Shown here: positions 1 through 9,745 of the stretch, in pieces
Layout: each line of letters opens with the position of its first letter
Numbering within the stretch: position 1 is the first letter of the stretch
NCBI RefSeq assembly: GCF_000720185.1
Contig: NZ_JOIY01000007.1
Coordinates: 128,465-192,464 of the forward strand
Source of the DNA: Streptomyces sp. NRRL S-340
GTDB lineage: Bacteria > Actinomycetota > Actinomycetes > Streptomycetales > Streptomycetaceae
Direction of reading: 5' to 3'
Length of the DNA stretch: 64,000 nt
The notes under the pieces: generated by a model
What the model was told of the DNA's origin: nothing
Seen by the model: the letters and a program-made list of their open reading frames with translations, nothing else
Database searches by the model: none
Translations under genes and position numbers: made by a program

Positions 1-67
1 CGAACAGCGGCACGAACAAGACGAGGAACACCGTCCACACGGCCCAGCGGGCCCTGCGGCTATGCAC
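1..67 (-). CDS. ABC transporter permease, N-terminal fragment cut by window edge
   Basis: Reading leftward from a GTG at 67 gives 22 codons with no stop to the window edge. A short basic stretch (HSRRAR) is followed by a hydrophobic run (WTVFLVLFVPLF), as expected for the first membrane helix of an inner-membrane permease. The start overlaps the stop of the upstream permease by 8 bases, the same coupling seen between other genes of this operon. A second in-frame GTG at 73 is possible. I infer it is the second permease subunit of the phosphonate-type transporter; only the N-terminus is visible. Confidence 0.6.
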   Translation of the reverse strand, partial: MHSRRARWAVWTVFLVLFVPLF

Positions 68-960
68 CAGCACGGCGGCTCACCACCCGGTAGAGGCCGT
101 AGAGGCCCACGGAGATCAGGACGTTGACGACGGCGACCACGCACGCGCCCGGGTAGTCGGACTCCAGGATCGCCTTGCCGTAGACGAGCATCGGCAGGGT
201 GGTGACGCCCTTGGCGCCGGTGAAGAGGACGATGCCGAACTCGTTGAGGCACAGCACGAGCACCAGGGAGCCGCCGGCGCCGAGCGCGGGCAGCGCCTCG
301 GGCAGGATCACCTGCCGGACGATGCGCGGGGCGCGGGCGCCCAGTGAACTGGCCGCCTCCAGCTGGGCGGTGTCCAGTTGCGTGAACGCGGCGAGCAGCG
401 GGCGCATCACGAACGGCGTGAAGTAGGTGATCTCCGCCAGGAGCACGCCCCAGGGCGTGGCCAGGAACTGGAAGGGGCCGTCCGGGGCGCCGCCCGCCTG
501 CTCCCACAGCCCGTTGGCCAGGCCGGTGCGGCCGTAGACGAACAGCAGGGCCAGCGTGATGAGGAAGGACGGGAAGGAGAGGAAGACGTCGATGAACCGG
601 GCGACCGCCTTCGCCCCGGGGAACGGTACGAACGCGATGACCAGCGCCAGCAGGAAGCCCAGCACCAGGCATCCGGCGGTCGAGGCGAGCGCCAGCCACA
701 CGGTGGTCCACAGCGCCTCGCGGAAGCCGTCGGAGGCGAAGACGTCGGCGTAGGGCCGGACGGAGGTCCCGCCGTCCTGGGGGCTCAGGGACTGCTGGAC
801 GACGAGGGCCAGCGGGTAGAGGAAGAAGACGGCGAGCAGCACGACCGGGGGCAGTGCCCACAGGAGGCGCCGGGCGCTCCGGGGGGCGCGCACCGCGGAG
901 GGCGCCGGGGCGGCGGTGCCCGGGCCCGGCACCCGGCCGGGCGCCGCGGTGGTCAGCGGC

Positions 961-971
<11 letters not shown>
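60..971 (-). CDS. ABC transporter permease, 2-aminoethylphosphonate-type
   Basis: Inner-membrane permease of 303 residues in a phosphonate-type ABC importer. A proline/alanine-rich cytoplasmic tail (about 1-35) precedes a first helix at about 36-60. Several more helices follow, then the BPD-type loop (EAASSLGAR..R..ILPEALP) that contacts the ATPase. It starts 11 bases inside the end of the ATPase gene and overlaps the next permease, so the subunits are translationally coupled. The phosphonate substrate is inferred from the phosphonatase-like hydrolase and FAD oxidase upstream. The family alone would also fit a spermidine/putrescine or iron(III)-type permease. Confidence 0.82.
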
Positions 972-2013
<1,042 letters not shown>

Positions 2014-2014
2014 C

Positions 2015-2731
2015 TCACCGTTCTCCCCGGAGCAGGGCGGGCAGGGCACCGACCGAGTCGAGGACGTGCGTGGCGCCCGCGGCGCGGAACTCGGCGTCGC
2101 CGTGCGCCCCGGTGCGCACGCCGGCGACCAGGCCCGCCCCGGCGCGGACACCGCTGAGCACGTCGTAGGAGGTGTCGCCGACGACGGCCACCTGGTGCAC
2201 GTCCTCGGCGGCCTTGGTGCGCAGGAAGGCCTCCAGGACCATGTCCGGGTACGGCCGCCCGCGCCCGCCCGCGTCGGCCGGGCACAGGGTGAGCGGCACC
2301 AGGCCGCGCCAGCCGAGCGCGTCGAGGACGGCGTCCTGGGTGACGCGGGCGAAGCCGGTGGTCAGGACGACGGTGCGGCCGTCGGCCCGGAGTTCCTCGA
2401 CGGCCTCGCGGGCGCCGGGCACGGGGGCGACGAGCCCGCCGTCGACGAGGTCGCCGTACGCCTTCTCGAATGCGGTGTTGGCCCGCTGGGCGGCCTCCTC
2501 CGTACCGAACAGGTGCCGGAAGACGGAGATCTTCGACTCGCCCATGGTGGCGCGGACGTAGGCGAGCTTGTCGGCGTGGTCGGCCGAGCCGGGTGCGACG
2601 CCCAGTTCGGCGGCGGCAGCGGCGAAGGCCCGCTCGACCAGGCCGCCGTCGGCGACGGTGGTGCCCGCCATGTCGAGGACGACGAGCCGGATGTCCGCGG
2701 GAGCCGCGGTGGCCGTGTGGGTTTCGGTCAT
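2015..2731 (-). CDS. Phosphonatase-like HAD hydrolase (TIGR03351 type)
   Basis: HAD-superfamily hydrolase of about 238 residues. The nucleophile motif is DMAGTT (Asp20), close to the DxAGT motif of phosphonoacetaldehyde hydrolase, with a small helical cap and late motifs TTGFAR and VVGDTSYD. It lacks the obvious phosphonatase cap lysine context, so it fits the phosphonatase-like family (TIGR03351) rather than PhnX. That family typically sits next to the FAD oxidase type found immediately upstream here. The likely role is carbon-phosphorus bond cleavage of an aldehyde made by the oxidase (inference). ATG 2731 has GAGAGAA ahead of it; a GTG at 2743, overlapping the oxidase stop as GTGA, is an alternative start. 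Confidence 0.8.
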   Translation of the reverse strand: MTETHTATAAPADIRLVVLDMAGTTVADGGLVERAFAAAAAELGVAPGSADHADKLAYVRATMGESKISVFRHLFGTEEAAQRANTAFEKAYGDLVDGGLVAPVPGAREAVEELRADGRTVVLTTGFARVTQDAVLDALGWRGLVPLTLCPADAGGRGRPYPDMVLEAFLRTKAAEDVHQVAVVGDTSYDVLSGVRAGAGLVAGVRTGAHGDAEFRAAGATHVLDSVGALPALLRGER

Positions 2732-2739
2732 GGGTTCTC

Positions 2740-3864
2740 TCACCAGCCCAGTTCGTTCGCGGTGCGTTCGGCGATCGCCGGGGAGCAGGTCATGCCGCGC
2801 CCGCCGGGCCCGGTGACCAGCCAGACACGGTCGCGGACCTGCTGGCGGTGGACGACCCGGCCGGGGTCGGTGCACTGGGCGTACACCCCGGCCCAGCGCC
2901 GGCGGATCTTCGGCAGCGGGCGGCCCAGCAGGGACTCGACGACGGCGGTGAGGTGCTCGTAGGGGTCCTCGACGGTGTCGAACGCGAAGGGGTGCTCGTA
3001 CTCGTGGGTGTCGCCGATGGTCAGTCCGCCATCGGCGCGCTGCACCATGAGCAGCTGCATCCGGTGCTCGGCGGCGGTCCGGGGCTGCGGCCGGCCCGCG
3101 TTGAGCGCGTCCAGGGCCGCGCCGGCGTACGCCGGGTAGTAGCGGAAGCTGTCGGCGTCGGCGACCGAGGTGGGCAGCGCCTCACCGAGCGGGTCGGTCT
3201 GCATCATCTGGAGCCGGACGCGGCGCACCGGCAGGCCGGGTCCGGCCAGTTCCCGGACGAGTCCGCCGAGCCAGGCGCCGGTGGCGAGGACCACCACGTC
3301 GGCGGTGTGCACCTCGCCGTGGTCGTCGCGGACGGCGCCCGCGCCGACGACCTCGCGGACCTCGCGGCCCGGCAGGAAGGTGTACTTCGGGTGCTTGAGC
3401 AGCTCGGCGCGCAGGGCGCGCTGGGCGGTGCGCGGCTCGACGGCGGCGTCCCGTTCGCAGTAGAGGGCCGCGTCGAAGTCCCCGCGCAGGGCGGGGTTGA
3501 GGGCGCGGGCCTCGGCGGGGGTCAGCAGCTCGTGTCCGCGGGCGGCGGCGTCCGGCGCGGCCGCGGCGGCCTCGGCCACGGCGTGTTCGAGGGCGCCACG
3601 CACGGGGGTGAGGGAGCCGTTGGCCCGGAAGCCGAGGGCTGGCACCCGGCCGCCGATCTCCTCCCACAACTCACGGGCGCGCAGGGCCGTCTCCAGCTCC
3701 TCGCCGCTCGCGCGGCCGCTCACCCAGATCTGCCCGAAGTTGCGCAGCGAGGCGCCGCGGGCCTCGGCCTCGCGCTCGATCTGCACGACCTCGTGGCCGC
3801 GTTCCACTGCCTGCCAGGCGTGCATGGTGCCCACCACGCCGGCTCCGACGACTGTCACTTTCAC
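2740..3864 (-). CDS. FAD-dependent amine/aminophosphonate oxidoreductase (TIGR03364 type)
   Basis: DAO-family flavoenzyme of 374 residues. It begins with a dinucleotide fold (VTVVGAGVVG near residue 3) and ends with a second FAD contact region (GPGGRGMT). Family TIGR03364 is described as genomically linked to the phosphonatase-like hydrolase that follows, and is proposed to deaminate an aminophosphonate oxidatively. The gene pair here matches that pattern. The GTG start at 3864 follows GAGAGG about 12 bases upstream and puts the Rossmann motif at the N-terminus. It is the first structural gene after the regulator and sits behind a palindromic operator candidate at 3938-3953. Exact substrate unknown. 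Confidence 0.82.
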   Translation of the reverse strand: MKVTVVGAGVVGTMHAWQAVERGHEVVQIEREAEARGASLRNFGQIWVSGRASGEELETALRARELWEEIGGRVPALGFRANGSLTPVRGALEHAVAEAAAAAPDAAARGHELLTPAEARALNPALRGDFDAALYCERDAAVEPRTAQRALRAELLKHPKYTFLPGREVREVVGAGAVRDDHGEVHTADVVVLATGAWLGGLVRELAGPGLPVRRVRLQMMQTDPLGEALPTSVADADSFRYYPAYAGAALDALNAGRPQPRTAAEHRMQLLMVQRADGGLTIGDTHEYEHPFAFDTVEDPYEHLTAVVESLLGRPLPKIRRRWAGVYAQCTDPGRVVHRQQVRDRVWLVTGPGGRGMTCSPAIAERTANELGW

Positions 3865-3937
3865 GACGACGACGTTCCTCTCGGACGGAGAACCGGAAGA
3901 GTCCGGCTGACAACGAGAGCCTGAACGAGGCATCACG

Positions 3938-3953
3938 ATTGGGCTAGACCCGT
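3938..3953. promoter_or_regulatory. DasR-like (dre-type) GntR operator candidate
   Basis: The 16 bases ATTGGGCTAGACCCGT match the DasR-responsive-element consensus ACTGGTCTAGACCAGT at 13 positions, with the central CTAGACC intact. The site lies 74 bases upstream of the oxidase start and 58 bases past the end of the GntR/HutC regulator gene. HutC-subfamily regulators bind such GGTCTAGACC-type palindromes. The local regulator, DasR itself or both could bind here. Confidence 0.5.
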
Positions 3954-4010
3954 TATCTTTTCGTTACCGTTGTGCGCGGGGTGGCGGGGAGACGCCCCGC
4001 GGCCGGCGCG

Positions 4011-4766
4011 TCAGCCGTTCAGGTGGGCGGTGAAGGAGAAGCGGTCCCCGCGGTAGAGGCTGCGCACCCGCTCCAGCGGCCGTCCCAGCGCGTCCCGCGA
4101 GACGCGGTGGATCAGCAGCATGGGCAGAGCCGGCGGGGTGCCGATGAGCAGCGCCTCGCGCGGGGTGGCGAGCACGGTCTCGATGCGCTCGTCGGCGTCC
4201 CCGAAGGCCAGGCCCAGGCTCTGGAGGTAGGCGTAGAAGGACGAGTCCGGGTCGAAGTCGGTGTCCAGGCGCGGCACGCGCGCCACCGCCACGTAGGTGC
4301 TCTCCAGGCCGACCCGTTCCTCGTCCGCGAGCAGCACCCGCTCCAGGTGCCAGACGGGTTCCCCGCGGCTGAGTCCCGTCTCGGCGGCGAGCGCGTCCGG
4401 GCACGGGAACCGTTCCAGACCGACGAGCGTGCGCCCCGGCGTACGGCCCTGGCGCCGCACGCCCTCCGTGTAGCTGGCCAGCGAGAGCGGCTGCTCCAGC
4501 TTGGGCCCCGCCACGACCGTGCCCCGGCCGCGGCGCCTGAGCTTGCCCTCCAGGACCAGCTCGCGCAGCGCCTGCCGCACGGTCTCGCGGGCGACCCCGT
4601 ACTCCTCGGACAGATCGCGCTCGGTGGGGATCGGCCGGTCCTCGCCCAGCTCCCCGACGAGGCGGTCGATCCTCGCCTTCACCGCGTAGTACTTGGGGAT
4701 CCGGCCGTGCTCCGGGATGCCGGAGCGCACCGGGGCGCCGGGGGCCTGGTCGTTCGGATAGTCCAC
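4011..4766 (-). CDS. GntR family transcriptional regulator, HutC subfamily (UTRA domain)
   Basis: Regulator of 251 residues. An N-terminal winged helix-turn-helix (about 23-88, with PTERDLSEEYGVARETVRQA) is followed by a UTRA ligand-binding domain (about 110-245). The UTRA fold places it with HutC/DasR/PhnF-type regulators that sense small metabolites; PhnF controls phosphonate genes in other bacteria. It is transcribed in the same direction as, and 146 bases before, the phosphonate cluster, and is presumably its local controller. The start is a GTG at 4766. Effector unknown; an aminophosphonate or its breakdown product is the simplest guess. Confidence 0.88.
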   Translation of the reverse strand: MDYPNDQAPGAPVRSGIPEHGRIPKYYAVKARIDRLVGELGEDRPIPTERDLSEEYGVARETVRQALRELVLEGKLRRRGRGTVVAGPKLEQPLSLASYTEGVRRQGRTPGRTLVGLERFPCPDALAAETGLSRGEPVWHLERVLLADEERVGLESTYVAVARVPRLDTDFDPDSSFYAYLQSLGLAFGDADERIETVLATPREALLIGTPPALPMLLIHRVSRDALGRPLERVRSLYRGDRFSFTAHLNG

Positions 4767-4785
4767 GCAGGGATCGTCGCAGACC

Positions 4786-5105
4786 GGGGGCGCGCGCTCG
4801 GCGCCGCCTCCGCATCAGCACGCCCGCCCCGGGCGGCGGCGAGCAAGAGGGCGACGGCCGTGAGCCTGCCGTACGAGGTGACGCGGACCCGCTGTACGGC
4901 GTGACGGGAGCCCGCCGTACGGCGGGAGGGAGCCGGTCGTACGGGTGGGGGCGCGCGCTCGGCGCCGCCTCCGGATCAGCACGCCCGCCCCGGGCGGCGG
5001 CGAGCAAGAGGGCGACGGCCGTGAGCCTGCCGTACGGGGTGACGCGGACCCGCTGTACGGCGTGACGGGAGCCCGCCGTACGGCGGGAGGGAGCCGGTCG
5101 TACGG
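4786..5105. repeat. Tandem direct repeat, 2 copies of about 159 bp (161-bp period)
   Basis: Bases 4786-4944 and 4947-5105 are the same sequence apart from two substitutions seen by eye (C/G near 4812/4973 and A/G near 4876/5037). Each copy contains several CGTACGG-type modules that can pair locally. A shorter third echo (GTGACGGGAGCCCGTCGTACGG) runs on to about 5160. No gene is visible in 4767-5219. The block lies between the GntR start and the ROK stop. It could be stacked transcription stops or simply a recent slippage duplication. Confidence 0.85.
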
Positions 5106-5219
5106 CGTGACGGGAGCCCGTCGTACGGCCTGACGCCGAGCCTGTCGTACGGGTGGGGGCGGGCGCGGGCCGGCCAGGGGCGGTCGGCCCGCGCGGGCGC
5201 GTGCGCGGGATCGCGGGGC

Positions 5220-6341
5220 CTATCCCTCCCCCCGCCCGAACAACGGCGCCAGCAGCAACTGCGCCGCGCCCTCCGCGACCCCGCGCGCCCCGGCCGGCGC
5301 CTGCCGGACCGGCACCGCCGCGCCCGGCAGTCCGCCCCGCCGGGCCCGCGCGGCGACCACCGCCCCCACCCCGGTCACGAACGCCTCCGGGCGCTCGGCG
5401 ACCGTGCGCCCCCCGAGCAGCACCAGGTCGACGTCCAGCAGCCCGACGAGGTTCGCGGCCGCCGTGCCCAGCACGCGTGCCGCCTCCCGCGTGTCCCCGC
5501 GCGCGACCGCGGCCAGGCACAGCGCCTCCACGCACCCCCGGTCCCCGCAGGCGCACGGGGGGCCGTCCAACTGGATCACCTGGTGCCCGAACTCACCCGC
5601 CCCGGTACGCGCCCCCCGGTGCACGGTCCCGCCGATGACCAGCCCGGCCCCGAGGCCCGTCCCGAGGTGGAGGTAGGCGAAGGAGCCGCCGCCCTCACCG
5701 GTGACGGCGAGTCCGAGCGCCGCCGCGTTGGTGTCCTTGTCGACGACGACGGGCACACCGAGCCGCCGCTCCAGCGCGTCCCGCAGCGGGAACCCGTCCC
5801 ACTGGGGGAACCCGGTGACGCGGTGCAGCACCCCGCGCCCGTGGTCCAGCGGGCCGGGCAGCGCCACCCCGGCCCCGAGGAGCGAGGCGGCGGACGCCTC
5901 CCGCGCGCCGGCCCCGAACGCCTCCGCGACCAGCGCCTCGGCCTGCTCCGCCACCGCCTCCACGACGGCGCCGGCCTGCGCCCCGAGGTCCAGCGGCCGG
6001 CGCCGCTCGCCGGTGACCGTGCCGTTCAGGTCGACCAGGACCGCCCGCACCTCGTCCCGCTCGACGTGCACGCCCACCGCGTGCCCGGCCTCCGGGACCA
6101 GCCGGAGCACGGTCCGCGGCTTGCCCCCGGTGGAGGCCCGGCGTCCCGCCTCGGCCGCGAGCCCGCGTTCCCGCAGCCGTGCGGTGATCTTGCTGACGGC
6201 CTGCGGGGTGAGTCCGGTGCCCTCGGCCAGCTCCAGCCTGCTGATCCCGGCGGCTCCCGCCCCGCGCAGCAGATCGAGCACGAGGGCGGTGTTGTGGCTG
6301 CGCAGGGCGAGCAGGTTGGCCCCGCCGCCCGCACCCCGCAT
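5220..6341 (-). CDS. ROK family transcriptional regulator
   Basis: Sugar-responsive repressor of the ROK (repressor/ORF/kinase) family, about 373 residues from ATG 6341. An N-terminal winged helix-turn-helix (LELAEGTGLTPQAVSKITAR) is followed by a sugar-kinase-like fold containing DKDTNAAALG and a CxCGxxGCxE zinc motif (CACGDRGCVE). The frame stays open another 330 bases upstream to 6671, but that stretch is alanine/glycine-rich low complexity, so the conventional start is preferred. It faces away from a Gfo/Idh dehydrogenase operon across a palindrome at 6763-6785, so it probably represses that operon and itself. Inducer unknown, likely a sugar or inositol derivative. Confidence 0.85.
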   Translation of the reverse strand: MRGAGGGANLLALRSHNTALVLDLLRGAGAAGISRLELAEGTGLTPQAVSKITARLRERGLAAEAGRRASTGGKPRTVLRLVPEAGHAVGVHVERDEVRAVLVDLNGTVTGERRRPLDLGAQAGAVVEAVAEQAEALVAEAFGAGAREASAASLLGAGVALPGPLDHGRGVLHRVTGFPQWDGFPLRDALERRLGVPVVVDKDTNAAALGLAVTGEGGGSFAYLHLGTGLGAGLVIGGTVHRGARTGAGEFGHQVIQLDGPPCACGDRGCVEALCLAAVARGDTREAARVLGTAAANLVGLLDVDLVLLGGRTVAERPEAFVTGVGAVVAARARRGGLPGAAVPVRQAPAGARGVAEGAAQLLLAPLFGRGEG

Positions 6342-6762
6342 CCTCGCGCTCCGCACCGCCTCCCCGGTCACCACGGCGGAACCCCCGACCGCACCGGGCT
6401 CAGCGTGCGCATCACGCCCAGCGGACGCACCGGCCGCTTCAGCCCCACCGGTCTCTCCTGAAACCCCCGCCTCCCCTGAAGCCCCCACGACTCCGGAAAC
6501 GCCCGCCGCTTCGGACGCGGCGGGCCTGAGCCCGCCATGCGCACCGGCCGCTCCGGCCACACCGGCGACTCCCAGCGCACCGGCAGCCCGAGCGATCCCC
6601 GTAGCCTCGCCGTCGTCGTCACCGCGCACTTCCACCGCTCCTGCTCCCGCCCGCCCACCGCCCGCGTGCACTGTTCGCCGCTCCCGGCGGCGGGCGCCTT
6701 CCTCCGCGTCCGGCTGCTCGCCTCCGCCGAACCGTCCTCCCCCATTCTCCCCCGCGCTTGCA

Positions 6763-6785
6763 CTTAGGCAACAGCGTTGCGAAAG
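6763..6785. promoter_or_regulatory. Palindromic operator candidate for the ROK regulator
   Basis: The arms CTTAGGCAAC (6763-6772) and GTTGCGAAAG (6776-6785) are inverted repeats with 8 of 10 positions paired around a 3-base centre; the inner GCAAC/GTTGC is perfect. The site lies 8 bases before the ATG of the dehydrogenase and on the regulator's own upstream side. ROK repressors bind such TT-rich palindromes, so autoregulation and repression of the neighbour are likely. Confidence 0.55.
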
Positions 6786-6793
6786 TAGGAGGC

Positions 6794-7873
6794 ATGACTA
6801 GCACCCCCCTCCGCGACCTCCGCGTGGGCCTCATCGGCTACGGCCTCGCCGGTTCCGTCTTCCACGCCCCGCTGATCGCCGCCACCGAGGGCCTGACCCT
6901 CGACACGGTCGTCACCTCCAACGAGGAACGGCAGGCACAGGCCCGCGAGGAGTTCCCGGACGTCCGCCTCGCCGCGGACGCCGGCGACCTGTTCACCCGC
7001 GCCGGCGAGCTGGATCTGGTCGTCGTCGCCTCCCCGAACAAGACGCACGTCCCGCTCGCGACAGCGGCGCTGGAGGCCGGGCTGCCGGTGGTCGTGGACA
7101 AGCCGGTCGCCGGCACGGCGGCCGAGGCGCGCGGCCTCGCCGCCCTCGCCGAGGAGCGCGGGCTCCTGCTGTCCGTCTTCCAGAACCGCCGCTGGGACAA
7201 CGACTTCCTGACCCTGCGCGCACTGGTCGAGCAGGGCGAACTGGGCGACGTGTGGCGGTTCGAGTCCCGCTTCGAGCGCTGGCGCCCGAAGCCGAAGGGC
7301 GGCTGGCGCGAGTCCGGCGACCCCGCAGAGATCGGAGGTCTGCTCTACGACCTCGGGAGCCACGTGGTCGACCAGGCGCTGGTGCTCTTCGGCCCGGCCA
7401 CGCAGGTGTACGCCGAGTCGGTCGTGCGCCGGCCGGGTGCCGAGGCCGACGACGACACGTTCCTCGCGCTCACCCACGCGAACGGCGTCCGCTCCCACCT
7501 GTACGTCTCCTCGACGGCCGCCCAGCTCGGCCCGCGCTTGCGGGTGCTGGGCTCGCGGGCCGGTTACGTCAAGTACGGGCTCGACCCGCAGGAGGCCGCG
7601 CTGCGGGAGGGCGCGCGTCCGGGCCCGGACGGCTGGGGCGTCGAGGAGGAGTCCCTGTGGGGCCGTATCGGCGCGGGCGAGTCCCCGGTGTCCGGCGGCG
7701 GCAGCCCCGTACCGACCCTGCCCGGCGACTACCCGGCGTACTACGCCGCCGTGGCCGCCGCGCTGCGCGAGGGCGCCCCGAACCCGGTGACCGCCCACGA
7801 GGCCGCCGCCGCGCTGGACGTCCTGGAGGCGGCCCGCCGCTCGGCCCGCGACGGCGTGGCGGTGCGACTGTGA
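6794..7873 (+). CDS. Gfo/Idh/MocA family oxidoreductase
   Basis: NAD(P)-dependent sugar or inositol dehydrogenase-like enzyme of 359 residues. The N-terminal Rossmann domain carries GLIGYGLAG (about 14-22) and the family motif DKPVAGT; a C-terminal alpha/beta substrate domain follows. AGGAGG ends only one base before the ATG, so a weaker GAAAG nine bases upstream may be the working ribosome site, or translation may start a few codons later. Its TGA overlaps the next gene's GTG as GTGA, so the two are translationally coupled. It lies under the ROK palindrome. Substrate not deducible. Confidence 0.87.
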   Translation: MTSTPLRDLRVGLIGYGLAGSVFHAPLIAATEGLTLDTVVTSNEERQAQAREEFPDVRLAADAGDLFTRAGELDLVVVASPNKTHVPLATAALEAGLPVVVDKPVAGTAAEARGLAALAEERGLLLSVFQNRRWDNDFLTLRALVEQGELGDVWRFESRFERWRPKPKGGWRESGDPAEIGGLLYDLGSHVVDQALVLFGPATQVYAESVVRRPGAEADDDTFLALTHANGVRSHLYVSSTAAQLGPRLRVLGSRAGYVKYGLDPQEAALREGARPGPDGWGVEEESLWGRIGAGESPVSGGGSPVPTLPGDYPAYYAAVAAALREGAPNPVTAHEAAAALDVLEAARRSARDGVAVRL

Positions 7874-8496
7874 CGAGCGCACCGCAGCCCCCGACGTCCC
7901 CGAAGCCCCCGCAGCCCACGAAGCCGCCGCAGCCGTCGAAGCCCCCGCAGCCGGCGCGCTCCCCCCAGCCTCCGGAGTCCCCGCAGACCCCTCGGGCCCC
8001 GCAGACCCCGCAGCCCGCGGCCGCGGATCCGGCGGTCCCCGGGATCGAGGAACTTCAGGCGCAGGAACGCCGCCTGGTCTTCACCCGGTTCACGTACGAG
8101 GACGCCTGGGCGCTCGGCTCGCTGCTGGTCGAGCTGGCGCGGGCGCGGCAGGCCCCGGTCGCCGTCGACATCCACCGCGCCGGCCAGCAGCTGTTCCACG
8201 CGGCCCTGCCCGGCTCCACGCCCGACAACGACGCCTGGATCGAGCGCAAACGCAGGGTCGTGGAGCGCTACGGCGCGGCCTCCTACCTGGTCGGTGCCCG
8301 TTTCCGCGCCAAGGGGACGACCTTCGAGGCCTCCTCCCGGCTGGACCCCGGCACCTACGCCGCGCACGGCGGCTCCTTCCCGATCACCGTGGAGGGCGTG
8401 GGTGTGATCGGCGCCGTGACGGTGTCGGGCCTGCCCCAGGTGGAGGACCACCGGCTGGTGGTGGAGGCCCTGGAGACGTACCTCGGCCTCCACTAG
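7870..8496 (+). CDS. Heme-degrading domain / UPF0303 family protein
   Basis: Protein of 208 residues. The first about 55 are a proline-rich repeat tract built on PPQP and SPQP units. The remaining about 150 form the UPF0303/GlcG-HbpS-like domain (begins GIEELQAQERR, contains PVAVDIHRAGQQLFHAALPG). Proteins of this fold bind heme or act beside dehydrogenases; the biochemical role of this branch is unsettled. The GTG start overlaps the dehydrogenase stop, so both proteins are probably made together. The proline tract is unusual for the family and may be a linker or a recent expansion. Confidence 0.75.
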   Translation: MTSAPQPPTSPKPPQPTKPPQPSKPPQPARSPQPPESPQTPRAPQTPQPAAADPAVPGIEELQAQERRLVFTRFTYEDAWALGSLLVELARARQAPVAVDIHRAGQQLFHAALPGSTPDNDAWIERKRRVVERYGAASYLVGARFRAKGTTFEASSRLDPGTYAAHGGSFPITVEGVGVIGAVTVSGLPQVEDHRLVVEALETYLGLH

Positions 8497-8503
8497 GACC
8501 TGC

Positions 8504-8551
8504 GCCTCTCGTTCGGGGCACGCCGGGCCCGGCGTGTCCCGAACGAGAGGC
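8504..8551. terminator. Very long perfect hairpin terminator
   Basis: Arms 8504-8527 and 8528-8551 are 24-base inverted repeats with a single G-U wobble, meeting at CCGGGCCCGG. It begins 8 bases after the stop of the UPF0303 gene. There is no U tract, as is usual in Streptomyces. Confidence 0.85.
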
Positions 8552-8709
8552 CCGGAGCCGCTGGGCCGGACACCCCCGCGCCGGACTCGCCCGGGCCGGG
8601 GAATGACGGGCGCCGTGCTCGCGGTTGGGGTTGGCTGTACGCATCGCCGGTCAGGCAACTGACCGCGCACGCACCTGATCGCGGCACGCGCCCGGAGGGA
8701 TCGGAACCG

Positions 8710-9588
8710 ATGAGCGACACGGCAGCCCCACTGAAGGAGACGGTCGGACGGTACGGCGTCTGGAGCGTCGGACTCCGCTCGGAGGACCCGGCCCGGCGCG
8801 GTGCGATCGCCGAGGCCGCCGCCGAACTGGAGGAGCTGGGCTACGGCACCGCGTGGCTCGGCGGCAGCAGCGCCCCGGCCAACGCCCGCCCCCTGCTCGA
8901 CGCGACGTCGGCCCTCACCGTCGGCACCAGCATCCAGAGCATCTGGCAGCACGACGCCCCGGCGAGCGCGGCCGGCTTCGCCGAGCTGGAGGCGGCCCAC
9001 CCCGGCCGCTTCGTGCTGGGCATCGGCGTGAGCCACGCCAAGCTGGCCGAGCAGTACCGCCGGCCGTACTCGGCGCTGGTCGCCTACCTGGACGAGCTGG
9101 ACGCCGCCGAGGTGCCCGCCGAGCGCCGGGTGCTGGCCGCGCTCGGCCCCAGGACCCTCGAACTGTCCCGGGACCGTGCGGCGGGCGCGATCCCGTACCT
9201 GGTCACGGCGGAGCACACCGCGAAGGCCCGCGAGATCCTGGGCGAGGGCCCGCTGCTCGCCCCCGAGCTGAAGGTCGTCCTCGACGAGGACCCCGAGCGC
9301 GCCCGCGCGACGGCCCGCGACTACCTCGCGATGTACCTCCAGCTCCCCAACTACACCAACAACTTCCTCCGTCTGGGCTTCACCGAGGACGACGTGCGCG
9401 ACGGCGGCAGCGACCGCCTGATCGACGCGGTGTACGCCTGGGGCGACGACAGCCGCATCCGCGCCCGTGTGGAGGAGTTCCAGGCGGCCGGCGCCGACCA
9501 CCTGGCCCTCCAGATCGTCACCGGCACCACGGACCCCGACGACCTGCCGAGGCAGGAGTGGCGCCGCCTGGCCGCACTGCTCGGCTGA
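8710..9588 (+). CDS. LLM class F420-dependent oxidoreductase
   Basis: Luciferase-like monooxygenase-fold enzyme of 292 residues, close to the F420-dependent TIGR03620 subfamily. A TIM-barrel pattern is visible: strand near GYGTAWLGGS, SIWQHDAPAS, then LGIGVSHAKL and a C-terminal region ending at ALQIVTG. Streptomyces make cofactor F420, so a deazaflavin-dependent redox reaction is plausible, but the substrate cannot be read from sequence. GGAGGG lies about 10 bases before the ATG at 8710. It stands alone between a strong terminator and a convergent gene. Confidence 0.82.
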   Translation: MSDTAAPLKETVGRYGVWSVGLRSEDPARRGAIAEAAAELEELGYGTAWLGGSSAPANARPLLDATSALTVGTSIQSIWQHDAPASAAGFAELEAAHPGRFVLGIGVSHAKLAEQYRRPYSALVAYLDELDAAEVPAERRVLAALGPRTLELSRDRAAGAIPYLVTAEHTAKAREILGEGPLLAPELKVVLDEDPERARATARDYLAMYLQLPNYTNNFLRLGFTEDDVRDGGSDRLIDAVYAWGDDSRIRARVEEFQAAGADHLALQIVTGTTDPDDLPRQEWRRLAALLG

Positions 9589-9745
9589 GGTCCGCCTCGA
9601 AGGGGCGCGGGGGCGGTGCCGGTGCACGGCGTCGCCGCGCGGGCGGGAAGCCCGGGCGCACGCGGCTGTGCCGCGCGGGCGCGGGAGGCCCGGGCGGCGC
9701 CGCGGACGCGAAGGCACCGCGGTTCCCCGCACCCCGGCAAAGCGC

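Noticed and set aside
6342..6671. Upstream extension of the ROK regulator
   Set aside because: Ala/Gly/Glu low complexity with no domain and no ribosome site; it overlaps the likely leader region. The conventional start at 6341 keeps the helix-turn-helix at the N-terminus.
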